Shown here: piece by piece, positions 37,061 through 50,033 of the stretch
Layout of the letters: each line of letters begins with the position of its first letter
How positions within the stretch are numbered: position 1 is the stretch's first letter
Assembly (NCBI GenBank): GCA_032622095.1
Contig: CP136065.1
Coordinates: 150,293,577 to 150,357,576 of the forward strand
Reading direction: 5' to 3'
DNA: 64,000 nucleotides
From: Siphonodentalium dalli
Taxonomy: Eukaryota; Mollusca; Scaphopoda; Gadilida; Siphonodentaliidae
Notes under the pieces: model-generated
Told to the model about the DNA's origin: nothing
Databases searched by the model: none
What the model saw: the letters and a program-made list of their open reading frames with translations, nothing else
Program-made: the position numbers and the translations under genes

Positions 37061-37505
37061 CAGTAAATCTATCCAGAAGGAGTTTACTGTCGGTACGTAC
37101 GTCTGTTCATTCAACGGCCGGAAACGCAATGGGGAACTCACTCGGGGCCCACCGCTCCTGCTAAATCCGTCCGAAATCACATAACCGTCCAGTGCACATC
37201 GATAAATGCTAAGTTGCTCTCTCTGCAATTTTATAAAAAAAAATAGCGTGACGGCACTTAAAATGCTAAGTATTTTCTTAAAAATCCAAATTATTCTTTC
37301 AAAATTGAATTGTGATTTTTCAATATCACCGTCTGCACTGGCGGCCCACCGTTCCTGCTAAATCCGTCCGAAATCGTATAATCGTCCAGTGCGCATCGAT
37401 AAATGTTAAGTTGCCCTCTCTGCAATTTTATAAAAATTAGCGTGACGGCAGTTAAAATGGTAAGTATTTTCTTAAAAATCCAAATTATTCTTTCAAATTT
37501 AAATT
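37061..37505. repeat. Direct duplication with GCTAAATCCGTCCGAAATC
   Basis: About 150 bp at 37145-37290 are repeated at about 37345-37497, sharing CCACCGCTCCTGC-like, GTCCAGTGCACATCGATAAA-like and GCGTGACGGCA words. The inverse of part of this is at about 39395-39440. Confidence 0.7.
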
Positions 37506-39437
37506 GGGATCAACGTCTGTATCCGTGTGTGTAGAATTTGAATTGTAGCGCTCACGGAAGATTGAACAATCAGGAGTTTATCACTTCTTTTTCGACATTA
37601 TACCGTAAACTTCGGCGATAAAGTTTGTTTTTAGACTAGAAATGGGACATTCCAATGGGCAAACCATAGTTTTCTGGTAAGTTTGTTTTCTCCGGGACCA
37701 GCTGCCGGGACACGAAAATTCATGCATATACACGGACAAACTGAACAGGTCTACAGGTGGTACATTAAAAGACAAGCATACGGTGACTCCAGTGCGAAAT
37801 TGTTATGGCTCCAGTTCGAAAACGAACAAAAATGATAAGCTCCAGTGCGCACCGACGATAAATAATTTCGATATATCTGGATATATTGCAAATAATTCAT
37901 CGAGAATTTAGTAGAGTATAGGCGTTATAGCCGAGCATAATGACATTTTATCTAATATTTGTTTACAAATTTGTCTCTTTGCGCTTTGCAGAGCAAATAT
38001 AGATGTTACCATTGCAAAATATATAAGGTGGACAAGTGTCAAAATTAATAGTAACAGAATCGTTCACATTATATTGCAAACCTGACATTTGGCATGAATG
38101 GCCAGTGTATGTCAATTATGAAGAATGACTTTTTTTCCCGATAAACCATCACAATGGTCGACATATTCAAAATGGCCGCCACTTTTACGAAATGGCCGCC
38201 GTTTTCAGCTTTTACTCTGCAACGTATTCGACGAATGTGACTTCTATTCTTTATTTGAAATTTTTTATATTTCGCTCAAATAAAGGGTGTTGTAGGATGG
38301 CCGCACACCCAATACAACATGGCCGCCGTCCGGAGGGATTCAAATAGGGAACCCATGCCAGTTCTTGCCCTTTACTGATGTAGGTCGAACAAAAAGTGGT
38401 GTAGGTCCCCCCCCCCCCCCCAAGACACACCACATATTCACCAAACACATCCGATTAAAAATGGCCGCCGTCCAGAGGGGTCCAAAATAGGGGATCACTG
38501 GGTTTTTAACTTCCAACTGTTGGTAATTTCCAACCAACCTGACACCACCTATAATATTGGTATATTTCCAATTGATAGCAATTTCAGACAAATATTTTGA
38601 CTAAATATAGAAACGATTTGCTAGAGTTGGTCTAAAACAACACATGTCCCACTAATTAGTTGTTGGAAAATCAACCAACTAACAATTTCAACCTATATGT
38701 GGTGTAAAATTTCCAACAAATGCTGTGAGGCATGAAATTTCCAGCTGTTGAATATTTTGACCAAAGTTGGAGGGGTAATCCCCATCAAACCCCCCTGTCG
38801 CCACGTCCCTGTGGTGGAATTCACCCCTCTGGTAATATCGCCGGCGCCACGTCCTTTCATATCAACAAAAATAGCTTCATGGAAACCGTGAAACATCGAA
38901 ATCAACATGAAAGCACACTGGGGTGACGATTTCGGACTGGTGCACTTTCGCCGAATGCGCACCGTCGTGCAGCTTTATTATCACAAAGGCAACGTATCAT
39001 TTTGTGATATTTTATAAACCTTGATTTAACAAACTTACGATCCCCCCATGACAATGATTTTGATTGGCAATATTAAAAACAATACCAAGATGACAATAAC
39101 TGATGATGGTAGTAAAATTGAGCACATGCCCCACTCAGAATGCTTTCGGATTTGTCATAGTAAAAAGCACTGGAAATTATGAGGTTGTGAAAAAATACAA
39201 AGAATTTCAGATTTATTGAATCCTGCAGACGAAAAGCCGCTTTCCATATACAGAATGGTCTTTAATTGAGGGGGAAACGTAATTTTCTTATATAAACTTC
39301 TCACATTTATGCTCCCTGAGCTGCCCTGAGCTCAATTTCTGGGCATGGTATAGACTTTATATTGCCGGAAACGCACAGGAGCCTGGCGATTGCGCACTGG
39401 ACGATTATACGATTTCGGACGGTTTTAGCAGGAGCGG
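37505..39437. repeat. Large tandem duplication, unit 1 (about 1.9 kb)
   Basis: It starts at a GTCTGTATCCGTGTG word and runs to GGAGCCTGGCGATTGCGCAC followed by CGATTATAC. It includes a C-run at about 38409-38422 and GGCCGCCGTCC words. It contains TTTCCAAC and TTGGAAA words like those at 61 kb. Non-coding. Confidence 0.72.
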
Positions 39438-39770
39438 TGGTCTGTATCCGTGTGTTGAATTTGATTTGTAGCGTTCACGGAAGATTGAATAATCAGGAGT
39501 TTATCACTTCGTTTTCGACATTTTACGGTAACCTTCGGCGATAAAGTTTGTTTTTAGACCAGAAATGGGACATTCTAATAGTTTTTTGGCAAGTTTGTTA
39601 TTTCCGGGACACGAAAATGCAAACATATATACACGAAAAATCTGAACGACAAGCACACGGTGACTCCATGCAGTGCGAAATTTTTAGGGCTCCAGTTCGA
39701 AAACGAGCAAAAATGATAAGCTCCAGTGCGCACCCACGATCAATAATTTCGATATTGCAAGACTCTATTT

Positions 39771-39805
<35 letters not shown>

Positions 39806-40818
39806 AATCCAACATGGCCGCCGTCCAGAGGGATTCAAATAGGGAACCCATGACAGTTGTCGGCTCTTTACCGATTTAGGTCGAACAAAGAGTTGTGTAG
39901 GGTTGCCCCCAAGACACCCCACATATTCACCAAATACATCCGATTAAAAATGGCCGCCGTCCAGGGGGTCCTAATGTTGGTATATTTCCAATTGATAGCC
40001 ATTTCAGACCAATCTTTTTTACTAAATATAGAAAATATTTGCTAGAGTTGGTCTAAAACAACAAATTTCCCACACAATAGTTGTTGGAAAATCAACCAAC
40101 TCACAATTTTAACCTATAAGTGGTGTAAAATTTCCAACAAATGCTGTGTGAGGCATGAAATTTCCAGCTGTTGAATAATTTGACCAAAGTTGCAGGGTGA
40201 GAGTAAGATCCCCACAAACTCCCCCTGTCGCCACGTCCCTGTGTGGAATACACCCTATGATATAATATCCCCGGCGCCACGTACCTTCATATCAGCAAAA
40301 ATAGCTTCATGTAAACCGTGAAGCATTGAAATCAACATGATAGCACATTGAGGTGACGATTTCGGACTGGTGCACTTTCGCCGAATGCGCACCTGTCGTG
40401 TAGCTCGTTATCGCAAAGGCAACGTATCATTTTGTGATATTTTATAAACCTTGTTCCCCACATGACAATGATTTTGATCGGCAATATTAAAAACAATACC
40501 AAGATGACAATAAACTGATGATTGTAGTAAAATTGAGCACATGATCCACTCAGAATGCTTTCGGATTTGGCATAGTAAAACGCACTGGAAATGATGAGGT
40601 TGGGAACAAATACAAATAATTTCAGGTTTATTGAATCCTGCGGACGAAGAGCCGCTTTATATAAATACACTGGCCTTTTATTGAGGGGAAAACATAATGT
40701 TCTTATATAAACTGCTCAAATAACGCCCCCCCCCCCCCAGCTCAATTTCTGAGCATGGTAGACTTTCTCTCGCCGGAAACACACAGGAGCCTCGCGATTG
40801 TGCACTGGACGATTATAT
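39438..40818. repeat. Large tandem duplication, unit 2 (about 1.4 kb)
   Basis: Same order of landmarks as unit 1: TTCACGGAAGATTGAATAAT, CGATAAAGTTTGTTTTTAGA, GGTCGAACAAAGAG-type, TCGCCACGTCCCTGTG and a final GGACGATTATA. It is shorter because of internal deletions, and it contains a CA microsatellite where unit 1 has none. Confidence 0.72.
39771..39803. repeat. CA microsatellite
   Basis: About 16 CA repeats. A frame through its complement reads as a Val-Cys run and is not a gene. Confidence 0.95.
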
Positions 40819-42743
40819 TAAGCCACTAAACTCCGATCGTGTTCTGGCGAAGTTATATATGGAAAATTGTTCTTTCGCAAAGTGGTCTGTGCTAAAAGTA
40901 TAAGTAGTGTTGTATGCCTTGGGAAGAGTGATGGTGAAGAGAATACACCATTCACATCAATTTTGTTGCACAATTTGACATGTGTACCGACAAAATTAGT
41001 ACACCCAGATCTTCTGATAAACATCAATGAAATCTGAAGTTGGTTGTAAAAAATAGCCACAGGAGACGACGAGCAACACGTTTCAGTTGTGGGCTTGGTT
41101 GACAAAATAACTAGCTCTTCTTTTTTATATAACTGGAGACCAGGCTTTCACGACAAATAGTTTTAAACAAGTTAACAAGTTGTTATATACATACATGTGT
41201 ACTACTGACCGCAATATTTACGACCCTAACCAGGAGAAACTCAGAGCCAGATTTATTAAGAATAATATAAAGGATATGCTCATCAGTTGAAAAAATTATT
41301 ATTCCACAAAAAGTTTGGGATTAACTTCCCACGTTACTAATGTTGTTGTTGAGCATGCTTTGCACTTACAAAGATCAAGCACATCAGGGAAACAATACCA
41401 TTGACCACCCCTTCTCTTCTTCAGTGCCACCTCCACGCAGGATCTAGATCTTGAATTGGCACTATTAGAAATTGGATTGGGGTCTCCGTCTAATATTCAG
41501 GAGTTCAGCGATTCATGACGATTACTCCTTTTCCTGATAACATCGACATTTCTGTGTATTTGCCATGGCAGTCGGTTCAGTTTGTGTGCAACACAATTTT
41601 GCACAGTGTAACTTGCACTTATTTCCAGTCATGTTTTATTATGTCGGCTTGCAATATGTTGGTTGGAGTATTCCAAGCTTGAAGTGCCAACAAGAACGAC
41701 GCTGATAATGACAACACCAAACAAACCCAGTCTGATATATGAATAACCAGATATACACACAGAAAATGGCGTACGGTTACTGGTAACATCGAGTTGCCAT
41801 GGAAAAGATCTTGTTCTAATACTCATTATTGAAGCGGGTGTGTGTGTATATGATATGCAAAGGGCAGTCTAGCAACACAAAGCCGTCAGCTTATATCCTA
41901 ATATGCGTCTTATGCACAAGCAGTCGGACATATAGGGAATTACCCCACTGCTATGTATATGTATATGTGTGCTATGTATATACTGCGCACAATCTTATTC
42001 GACCTTGCATCTAATCATTCTAGTGCTCTACGTCATTCTAGTGCACTACCAGGTTCTCCATCGGACCCATGACCAGTGGCTCACACATTCAAATGACCTT
42101 TCTTAAAAGTACATGTACGGTCACTTATATTATGTGATTCTGGGCTACATGGAGTCCGAGCATCTGCGTGTGCTGACACTCCGACGTGTCACCCGTTCAA
42201 TACGATTGTTTGGATCGGATCGGATACTTGAAACTATAATGAAAGGTCATGGCATTATTTACAAGTATATTATTGTACCTACAATGCTAATTGTAAGAAA
42301 TGTTAAACTGCACTTTGATTCCATGCTATATATGTACAGTCAAATTAGACTGAAGCCTTATTGCATTTGTTCTTGTCCCCGAAGGTGTAAGTGCTCAAAC
42401 ACTCAACATTCGATAAATACACAGCTACCCTTGATTCCGATAGCCACAACCCGATGTTGTCAAGTTCAGAGAATGCTAGGGTTTTGTCAGCATACGACTA
42501 GATACAACACTCGGTGACAAACAACAATAGGCGACGCCGGCGCAAATGAACAATTGACCATACGTATTCGAATTTAACTAGGGGCATTCAACATTCAACT
42601 TTTTAAAGACTGACTGACGCCAACACGTACATGTTTCACATCGGAATGTGTGTTCACACCTGAAGTTACCAAAGATGGATTACCTCGAGATATCATGGCC
42701 GGGAGTGATCAGAATATTTATGGTTCGCTATTATTAGAGTTAA
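40819..42743. other. Unassigned region
   Basis: No convincing gene. Two frames were inspected: 41629-41826 minus (65 codons, one hydrophobic stretch GLFGVVIISVVLVG) and 42113-42517 plus (134 codons). Neither has recognisable family features. A TATATGTATATGTG patch is at about 41956. Confidence 0.5.
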
Positions 42744-43336
42744 AGGGGTACTGTACGCCATTTTCAATAAATTTCCGGTGATAACAACGATCTATTATCG
42801 ATAATATATAGAAACATAAGTAATTTGAGTCGAAGATGTATTCTGTAAACGCTCAGGTTAATAGGCTATCTTAAAATTTAATAATTTAAAAGTTAATAAT
42901 TTAATATAAATTGAATTTTATGGCTGGAGCCATAAAATGGCGGAAATTATAATACGAATTTCCTTGTACAAGGCGTAATCAAATTATAATTGAGGGATAC
43001 TGGATTATTAAACCCATTGCACACACGATCGTTTGGAACATTATGCTGATACGGGGAGAAAACTCAAGCCACTCACTGACTAGTGACGATACAATAACAT
43101 AAATTAGTACATGGGACTAGTATGCATATATAATATAACTTTTATTTGATACATTTGTTGAAAACTGTACAAAAATTACTCGACAACAACAATTTGTATT
43201 TTTGCATTCCGGTAAATTTTCCATCCGTAACACTACTTCGTACTCAACAGACTTTCAAATAATGGAAAAATTGTTACCTTATTCTCCGACTCAGAGACTA
43301 TATAAACCAACAACAACATTTGGGTACAGTATCCCT
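42744..43336. mobile_element. TTAA-flanked 593-bp element
   Basis: TTAA at 42740-42743 is followed by AGGGGTACTGTA. The right end TACAGTATCCCT is followed by TTAA at 43337-43340. That gives 12-bp inverted ends with one mismatch and a TTAA duplication, as used by piggyBac and Kolobok families. The interior is AT-rich and has no transposase, so the element is non-autonomous. Confidence 0.65.
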
Positions 43337-43604
43337 TTAAGATATTCTCCGTGGAAAACATCATCAGATATGGATCCTATAGAACACAGCACAACTGATT
43401 AATAATTAAAGATAAGCACAGTTTGGTGACGTTTTATTAACAAAACTTGAAGTCAGTGGACGTGATGATCGCAACTGAAATATATACTCTCTTAGAACAA
43501 CAATTTCCCCTTCTTTCCCCAACATATACCTATTTGGAGAAAAATACACAAAATTATTGTTCAATATATCATAAACATTGGGTGTTCACTGGTGAGCAGT
43601 GAGT

Positions 43605-43973
43605 GTTGGCTGGTGGTGGACATGCAGCATGAGTATAGGGATGGAGTTCTATTCTATTGAGGCACACAACAAACACTATAATCATCAAAATCCGTCAGAA
43701 TTTAAAGATCAAGACGGGAGACTTGAGGCACAAGTCTTCAAGCTAAATGGGAGGATACGAGAACTAAACAAGATCTCAAATGTTGTATCTCCATCTTCCT
43801 CCTCTGATCTCAGTGAAAGGAAAAAGATTCGTAAAGGTGACAATAACAAATTGACCACAATCAAGAAATACAACTTTAGCCTATACACAGACGGACTTCA
43901 TCCCATTGTTCTACCAGCAAGGTACTGGTTGAGGAAACTGTCAGAAAGTAATATAGCTGATAACTGTTGGTAA
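43605..43973 (+). pseudogene. Possible ORF1 remnant of the retrotransposon
   Basis: An open frame of about 120 codons ends 115 bp before the ORF2 frame. It includes a polar region with a leucine-spaced LEAQVFKLNGRIRELNK stretch (short coiled-coil look), a Ser run, and YTDGLHPIVLPARYWLRKLS near the end. DGLHP could be the D-x-x-H motif of the SGNH esterase domains found in some CR1/L2 ORF1 proteins, but the Ser-containing block was not seen. Assignment is weak. Confidence 0.4.
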
Positions 43974-44088
43974 AAGGTAAGTGAATCAGTGTCTAACCCA
44001 TATCAGTCAGCTAGGATTTCCAGGCTATACTAGTAGGGCCCCTAGCACTTAACCCACATACCTACCCCAACATGTATATTATCTATCG

Positions 44089-47000
44089 ATGCTGCTTATA
44101 TTCTCTGCGATCAAACAAAGCCAAAATCAAAAGAGCTGGGAAAGTCAACTAACACTTGCAAGTCTCATGAGGATGAGATACAACAGCAGTGGGCGGCTTA
44201 AAATCCTACCGACCATCAGTCGCAAACACACGACCATCAGTCGCAAACACACAGATGCTGCAAGTTGTTTCCTACTTCTCTTACTCGCAGGAGACTTGGA
44301 GACAAACCCGGGGCCTAAAAGAGCAGATACCTACCCCTGTGGCTATTGTGATACCCCAGTAACATGGGAAAATGGTGGAGCCTGCGGTGATACATGTGAC
44401 ATCTGGTATCACAAAGAGTGCCTAGGCTACAACACACAGGAAATGAGTAGACTTAGCAAGAGCAATGTATCTTGGCACTGCTACAAATGCGATAACATAC
44501 ATGTACTATGAAACACTATCGAGACTTGAACAGCACGTTGCAATCAATATCATCCAACTTCAGCCCTGTGAGAGCAAGTAGTCCACGGTGGAACTGTGAG
44601 CATTCGAAATCTCAAAGAAACACAACTTCTATAACCTCAACAACATCTGAAATACCATCTTGTCATGTATTCGAGATACCAAATAAGACGAACCTGAGAT
44701 TACTGACGATGAATTGTCGCAGCCTCAAAGACAAGACCAAGAATTGGCTGCAGCAATAGAGTACATCAAACCGGATATTGTGTGTGGCACAGAGTCGTGG
44801 ATGAGTGGTGTAAAACCAGGTAAACCACCATAATTGGACGCAATGAAGAACATCGAAATGTTTCCAGCGAACTACTCATTGCACCGAAATGACAGGTCAA
44901 CAACAGGAGGTGGAGTATTCATCATGGTAAACAACATCATTTCCTTCGAGCAACCACATCTAGCAACAGAGAGTGAAATAGTGTGGACCAAAATAACGCT
45001 CCAGAACAACAAAGAGCCCATGGTTGGTTGCTGTTACATGCCACATCGATCCGAGAAGACAGTATATGAGTTATCAAAATCCATCAAGAAAATCACGGGG
45101 ACCTCAACTATCCCGACATAAACTGGGATATACCAAATGCGCAAACATATTGTCCCGACTACAACATACAGATTAACCTAATCCAGACTATGACTGACTG
45201 CCAGCTCACCCAAATACACAGATATGCTACGAGAGAGAAGAATATGCTTGATCTGGTATTCACACCAAACCCCACACTTGTCAAGTCATCTGCAAGTGTA
45301 CCAGGCATATCAGACCATGCGATGATTGTCACCGACATAGAAATAAAACCCCACTACCTACACACACCACCTGGGAAGTGCTATATCTTCAGCAAGACAT
45401 CATGGAGAGATCTACGTCATGAAGCTTCTCTAACATCTGCCAACATCTACCACGAGAAGAGCCAAGGTAGGAACGTAAACGAGCTATGGAATATATTTAA
45501 AGACGACATCAAGGCCTCCATGGAGAAACATATTCCATCTAAGACAATCCGGTTCAGAAACAAACCTTCTTGGTTGACGACAAAAGAAAAACGAATGCTT
45601 CGGAAAAGAGCACGTCTGTACAAAAAAGCAAAGAAAACAAACAAATGGGACGGTCGGTCCAGTACAGATCATAACAAAAAGAATGCAAGAAACAACTTAG
45701 AAAAGCTGAATGGGATTACACCAACACAATGATACAAGATTCATTAGACAAGAGAGACACCAATCCATTCTGGCGCTATATTAAATCCAAGAAGAAAGAC
45801 TCAATTGGAGTAGCGCCCCTTCTCTCTGAGGGAAAACTGGTAAACGATAGTCAGGAGAAAGTGGAAATTTTGGTGAACCAATTTCAATCTGTGTTTACCA
45901 AGGACAAGACTGGCCCAATGTCCACAACGAACAAGCACATCACAAATACCATAAATCATAGACAATCAATCGGAATGGGGTGACAAAGCTTCTAAAGGAG
46001 ATAAACCCCGGAAAGGCATCCGGTCCTGATGATCTACCTAACCGTGTCTTGAAAGGAGCTGAGACTGGACTAACAGCCATCTTCCAGCTCTTCATCGACA
46101 ATGGAATGCTGCCAAATGATTGGAGAAACGCCAACATCTCTTCTGTCTTCAAGAAAGGGGACAAACATCAACCAGAGAACTACAGGCCAGTGTCATTAAC
46201 ATAAGTATCATGCAAAATCCTCGAACACATAATATGCAAGCACATCATGAAACATCTAGAAGAAAATATAGTCGTCACCCACCTCAGCCATGGATTTCGA
46301 TCAGGACATTCATGTGAAACACGGCTACTGATAACAACAAACGACCTACTAAAAAACGTCAATGCCAGTAAACAAACAAATCTGATAATACAGGACTTTT
46401 CAAAGGCATTTGATACAGTTCCACACAGCTGCTATACAAACTGGAAGAATATGGTATAAGAGGGCAACTACATACATGGCTCACATCCTTCATCACCAAA
46501 AGAAAAATGAAAGTAGTGCTTGAAGGCCACAGTTCAACCGAGCTAGACGTAGACTCCGGAGTGCCACACTGAACAATAGTAGGGCCTCTCCTGTTCATTT
46601 GCCATATTAATGACTTACCGGATACAACAGTAAGACTTTTCGCAGACGACTGTCTGCTATACAGACAAGTCAACACCACCAAAGACCAGGTCATACTCCA
46701 TCATGACCTAAAGAGCCTTGAGATATGGGCACAAAACTGAGGCATGACATTCGACGCCAAAAAATGCTCCGTGATGAGCCTAAAAGGAAAACACAGCAAA
46801 AACTAAAGGCTGGATGGCGAAATACTCAGCCAGGTCGTCACCAACCCATATCTTGGTATCCAGATTTCGAAGGACTGAAATGGACATCATTCTCAGAGAA
46901 ATCCGAGAGAACTTCCTATATATCATTAGTAAGATCAATAATATGGAGCTATAATATGGCACACCTGCCAGCAGAAAAATATAGATCTCCTAAAAAAAAT

Positions 47001-47486
47001 TAAACGAAAGGGAGCAAGATTCATCACTGGAGACTACAGGTCAAGAGAAGAGGTCAGCATGACGAGAATGTTAAAAGAGCAACACTTCATGCTCGTCGAA
47101 AAACACAGCGCTTGACCTACTTCTATAAGGTGGCAGAGGGTCTGGTACCGGCTATACCAACAAACAACTTCCTAACTAAGGCTAAGGCAAGGAGGAGAAT
47201 TAAACCAAAGCGATTCAATGACCACCAAACAACAAATATCCTTGAGAGAAGAGAGACGAACAATAATAAGTGCTTTGAAATACCATCAACGTCCTGTGAC
47301 CAGTACAAACATTGATTCTTTGTGGACACAGTACAGTACTGGAACAAATTACATCAAGACGTCGTAGCACTAAAGACACCACAAGAATTCGCAGCTGTGC
47401 TATCAGAAACAGCAGCTGCTGGCGCCGCGCAACAACATCGCCTACCGCCCGTCATATCATACCAAATTAGTCACACACGTCAATGA
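44089..47486 (+). pseudogene. Retrotransposon ORF2: 2A-like, PHD, endonuclease, reverse transcriptase
   Basis: The first segment (to 44511) has a hydrophobic stretch, then AGDLETNPGP at 44287-44316, then a PHD-type zinc finger (CGYC, WYHKECLG, WHCYKC). The endonuclease is split over frames: LTMNCRSLKDK at about 44700, TESW at about 44790, GDLNYPDINW at about 45098 and SDHAM at about 45313. The reverse transcriptase shows PGKASGPDDLPNRVLK, YRPVSLT, FSKAFD at about 46397 and the catalytic FADD at 46639-46650. The tail ends at the TGA at 47484. Frameshifts lie near 44510, 45095, 45725, 45975 and 46205, with stops near 46570, 46738 and 46805. The product would copy its RNA at a nicked target. Confidence 0.87.
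44287..44316 (+). other. 2A-like (StopGo) motif
   Basis: AGDLETNPGP matches D-x-E-x-N-P-G-P, with Leu where Val or Ile is usual, and is preceded by a leucine-rich stretch. 2A-like sequences are known in APE-type retrotransposons of marine invertebrates. They make the ribosome skip a bond between G and P, here just before the PHD finger. Activity is not shown. Confidence 0.7.
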
Positions 47487-47489
47487 GAT

Positions 47490-49530
47490 CAAGCGATGAC
47501 CTCAATATTATTACACAGATTTTCAGTAGATCGGCACTTGCTTGTAAAAGGGCTTTCTCGATCGCTGGTCCGATTCTTTGGAATAAAATAATACCATGAT
47601 GGACAGGTAACTCTTAACTATGCACCAGAAGCTTACACCCCGAATGGAGGAATTTTGCCATTATCCTGTGGATCGTTTCACACAGTAGGGTTCTTTAACA
47701 ATGGTTGCACACAGGAATAGGACAGCCATTTACGTCCCCACCGACAGGGCGACGTTATCAAGCCAGTATCATCCCTGTACACGACACCGGGCGGTAGAGC
47801 CCGAAGCCGCCATCGCACGCCGCCGCCGCCAGCCATATTGGCCACAAGCCGCCGCCAGCCATATTATCCTAACGTCAGCCACATGAAGAAAAACAATCCG
47901 CCACCGGAATTTAACGAGAGGCCGATCACGATCGGCAGATGTTTAACCCATACCTTGGCGATAGTGACTAGCCATAACTGATAATTTGTCAAAGATATGA
48001 TCACAGGAATTAATCCATATATCAGTACCCAACTTGAAATCAAAAGCTCAAATAATTTGTCTTAAGAAAGGGTTAAAGTATTTGGGTTGGGGGAGGAGTA
48101 GTTTTAAATCTCATAACTCTGTCCCTATTCACACAAGGACCTCTCACTGTGAGATCCAATGGTTTAGTGATTTCGGAGGACATGTTTAGGAGTTTAAGTT
48201 AATTCATTGGAAGCAAAAGTGATAAATCCCTATCTTTGCGACTTTTGACATGCCAGATATTCAAAATTTATTATTCACTTCTAAAGAGAAATTATAATTG
48301 TTGACAAGCCAGACTGCTTAGAACGACATATATGTAGGGGATTCCATCTCGTATTTAAATGGTACTTTAATTACCCCCCCCCCTTCCCGCATTCTCCCCA
48401 GTTATTTGTTTATCAAACATGGACAGATATAAGATCAGATCTGACCTGTGTATTAAATAAGATTAAGTGTTTCATAACAGGGGTGTATGTTTTTCAAAAA
48501 TATATGTAGTTTATACAATTCAAAAGTATTATCTATATAATGTTATACAGACATAATATGATGGGGATGACCACTAAATCGTTCATATAAAAGAAAGTAA
48601 GTTAGCCCTCATTTGAATGGTTTCACACATTACACTGTTTTACAAGTAGCTTGGGCACTAAAGCCACAACCTTCAATGTTAATCTTATAAGTGCTCTGTG
48701 GCCCCTAAAATTCAATCAACCATGAAAATGTGAACAAATGGGAAAATAAGGTTCCTGGAAATACTAACATCTACCATATTGATTTTCAAAACAAGTCATC
48801 ACTTACAATAGTCATGTATATTTATCTGCCTGTTTCCCCATTGCATAGATAAATCAAATTGGCTATCAGCTGTTGTTTTAATTTTGAAAGCACGTGTCTG
48901 AAGGGTTAATATATTTTTCAAAAATCAATTAGTCAGTCAATACCAAAATTGATAGAAGTGTGCAAAGATACCCAATATATATTAAGAGATATGAGGAAGA
49001 GTCCATGTACATTATAGCATGTGTCTATGGAAACCTTGGAAAGGGTTAATTATTTTTGAAGCAAATTAATGGAATTTAGAAGACACTTATATAGGTGAGG
49101 GGGGCCCTTATCTCATCCTGTAATGAAATTTCAAGAATAGCAAAAAACACCTGTCTTGTGCTGCCATTAATCAATTTGACAGTTAGAATAAACAAACAGC
49201 CAGCCACCAGTGTTGTTTATCTTGCTTGACCCACCAGAGCTCTGTATCATATGTCATCACTCATTTCATAACAGATTTCACTTGTAATGACAACATCTAT
49301 AAAAATCCTCTGATATACTCTGGATGTTGGATTACATGGTAATTTATTGATATCATTATATTACATGAAACTATTGCAATAAAATCTTCATATTTTCAAA
49401 ACAGGATATCACACGGATTCACACCTAATTAATCGTATAAAACTAAAATAAATGAAAGTGTCAATTTTTTTTTATTATTTAAATTTTTTTTTTATTGTTA
49501 TTAAAGTTCAAACACAAAATTTAATATCTG
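47490..49530. other. Region right of the retrotransposon
   Basis: It contains a CCGCCGCCAGCCATATT duplication at about 47820-47870, the dispersed unit at about 47990-48110 also seen at 19.4 kb, a C-run at about 48375, and diverged GGGTTAAT units at about 48880-49140 also seen at 29.7-30.2 kb. No gene was recognised. Confidence 0.55.
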
Positions 49531-49559
49531 TATATGCTAAATTTAGCAAGGAGCTAAAT

Positions 49560-49960
49560 CTAAAAAAAATGAATTTTTTTCTTCTCGAAAAAGGGTCATA
49601 ACTCCTTTAAAATTAATCGGATCAAACCCATATTCGAACTCGATCTGTATTATGGGCTGTGAAACTAACATACCAATGTTATGGTTCCAATCAGATAAAA
49701 AATGTTTGAGTTATGGCAGAATGCGTGAATTCTAAGTTGAAAAAGGGCCATAACTCTGTAACAAAATCTCGGATCAAACCCAAATTCGAACTCGATCTGT
49801 ATTTTGGGCTGAGAAACCCATATACAAAATTTGGTTTCGATCGGATAAAAAATGTTTGAGTTATCGCATTACTCGTAAAGTGTCTACGGACAGACGGACA
49901 GACGGACAGACAGACGGACCAACGACGAGTGGTCAATCCGGGCAACGACACTATGTTTAC
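49560..49960. repeat. Tandem repeat related to the 12.9-13.9 kb units
   Basis: Two units carry GGGTCATAACTCCTTTAAAA-like and CAAACCCAAATTCGAACTCG words, followed by a GGACAGACGGACAGACGGAC tail and CGGGCAACGACA. The GACGGACA-type tail is a recurring end of internally repeated elements in this window. Confidence 0.72.
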
Positions 49961-50033
49961 CATACTATGGTATGGGTAAACATAAAAATGGCTGTACCAT
50001 GTGCATGCGTTATATATCAAGCACAACTGTACT

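Larger units (their letters stand above)
43599..47486 (+). mobile_element. APE-type non-LTR retrotransposon (CR1/L2-like), decayed
   Basis: In order: a possible ORF1 remnant, a 2A-like motif, a PHD finger, an apurinic-type endonuclease, a reverse transcriptase, and the C-terminal tail typical of CR1/L2-type ORF2 (a WNKLHQDVVALKTPQEF segment). All are on the plus strand. Several frameshifts and in-frame stops show it is dead. The 5' end is not defined, and the 3' end lies just after the ORF2 stop at 47484. It lies upstream of the ABCA gene. Confidence 0.88.

Noticed and set aside
41629-41826. 65-codon minus frame with a hydrophobic segment, possible first exon of a type II membrane protein
   Set aside because: No donor site at a sensible place, no following exon, no family similarity.
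42113-42517. 134-codon plus frame, Cys-rich near its end
   Set aside because: No domain recognised, no splice or promoter context; could be chance.
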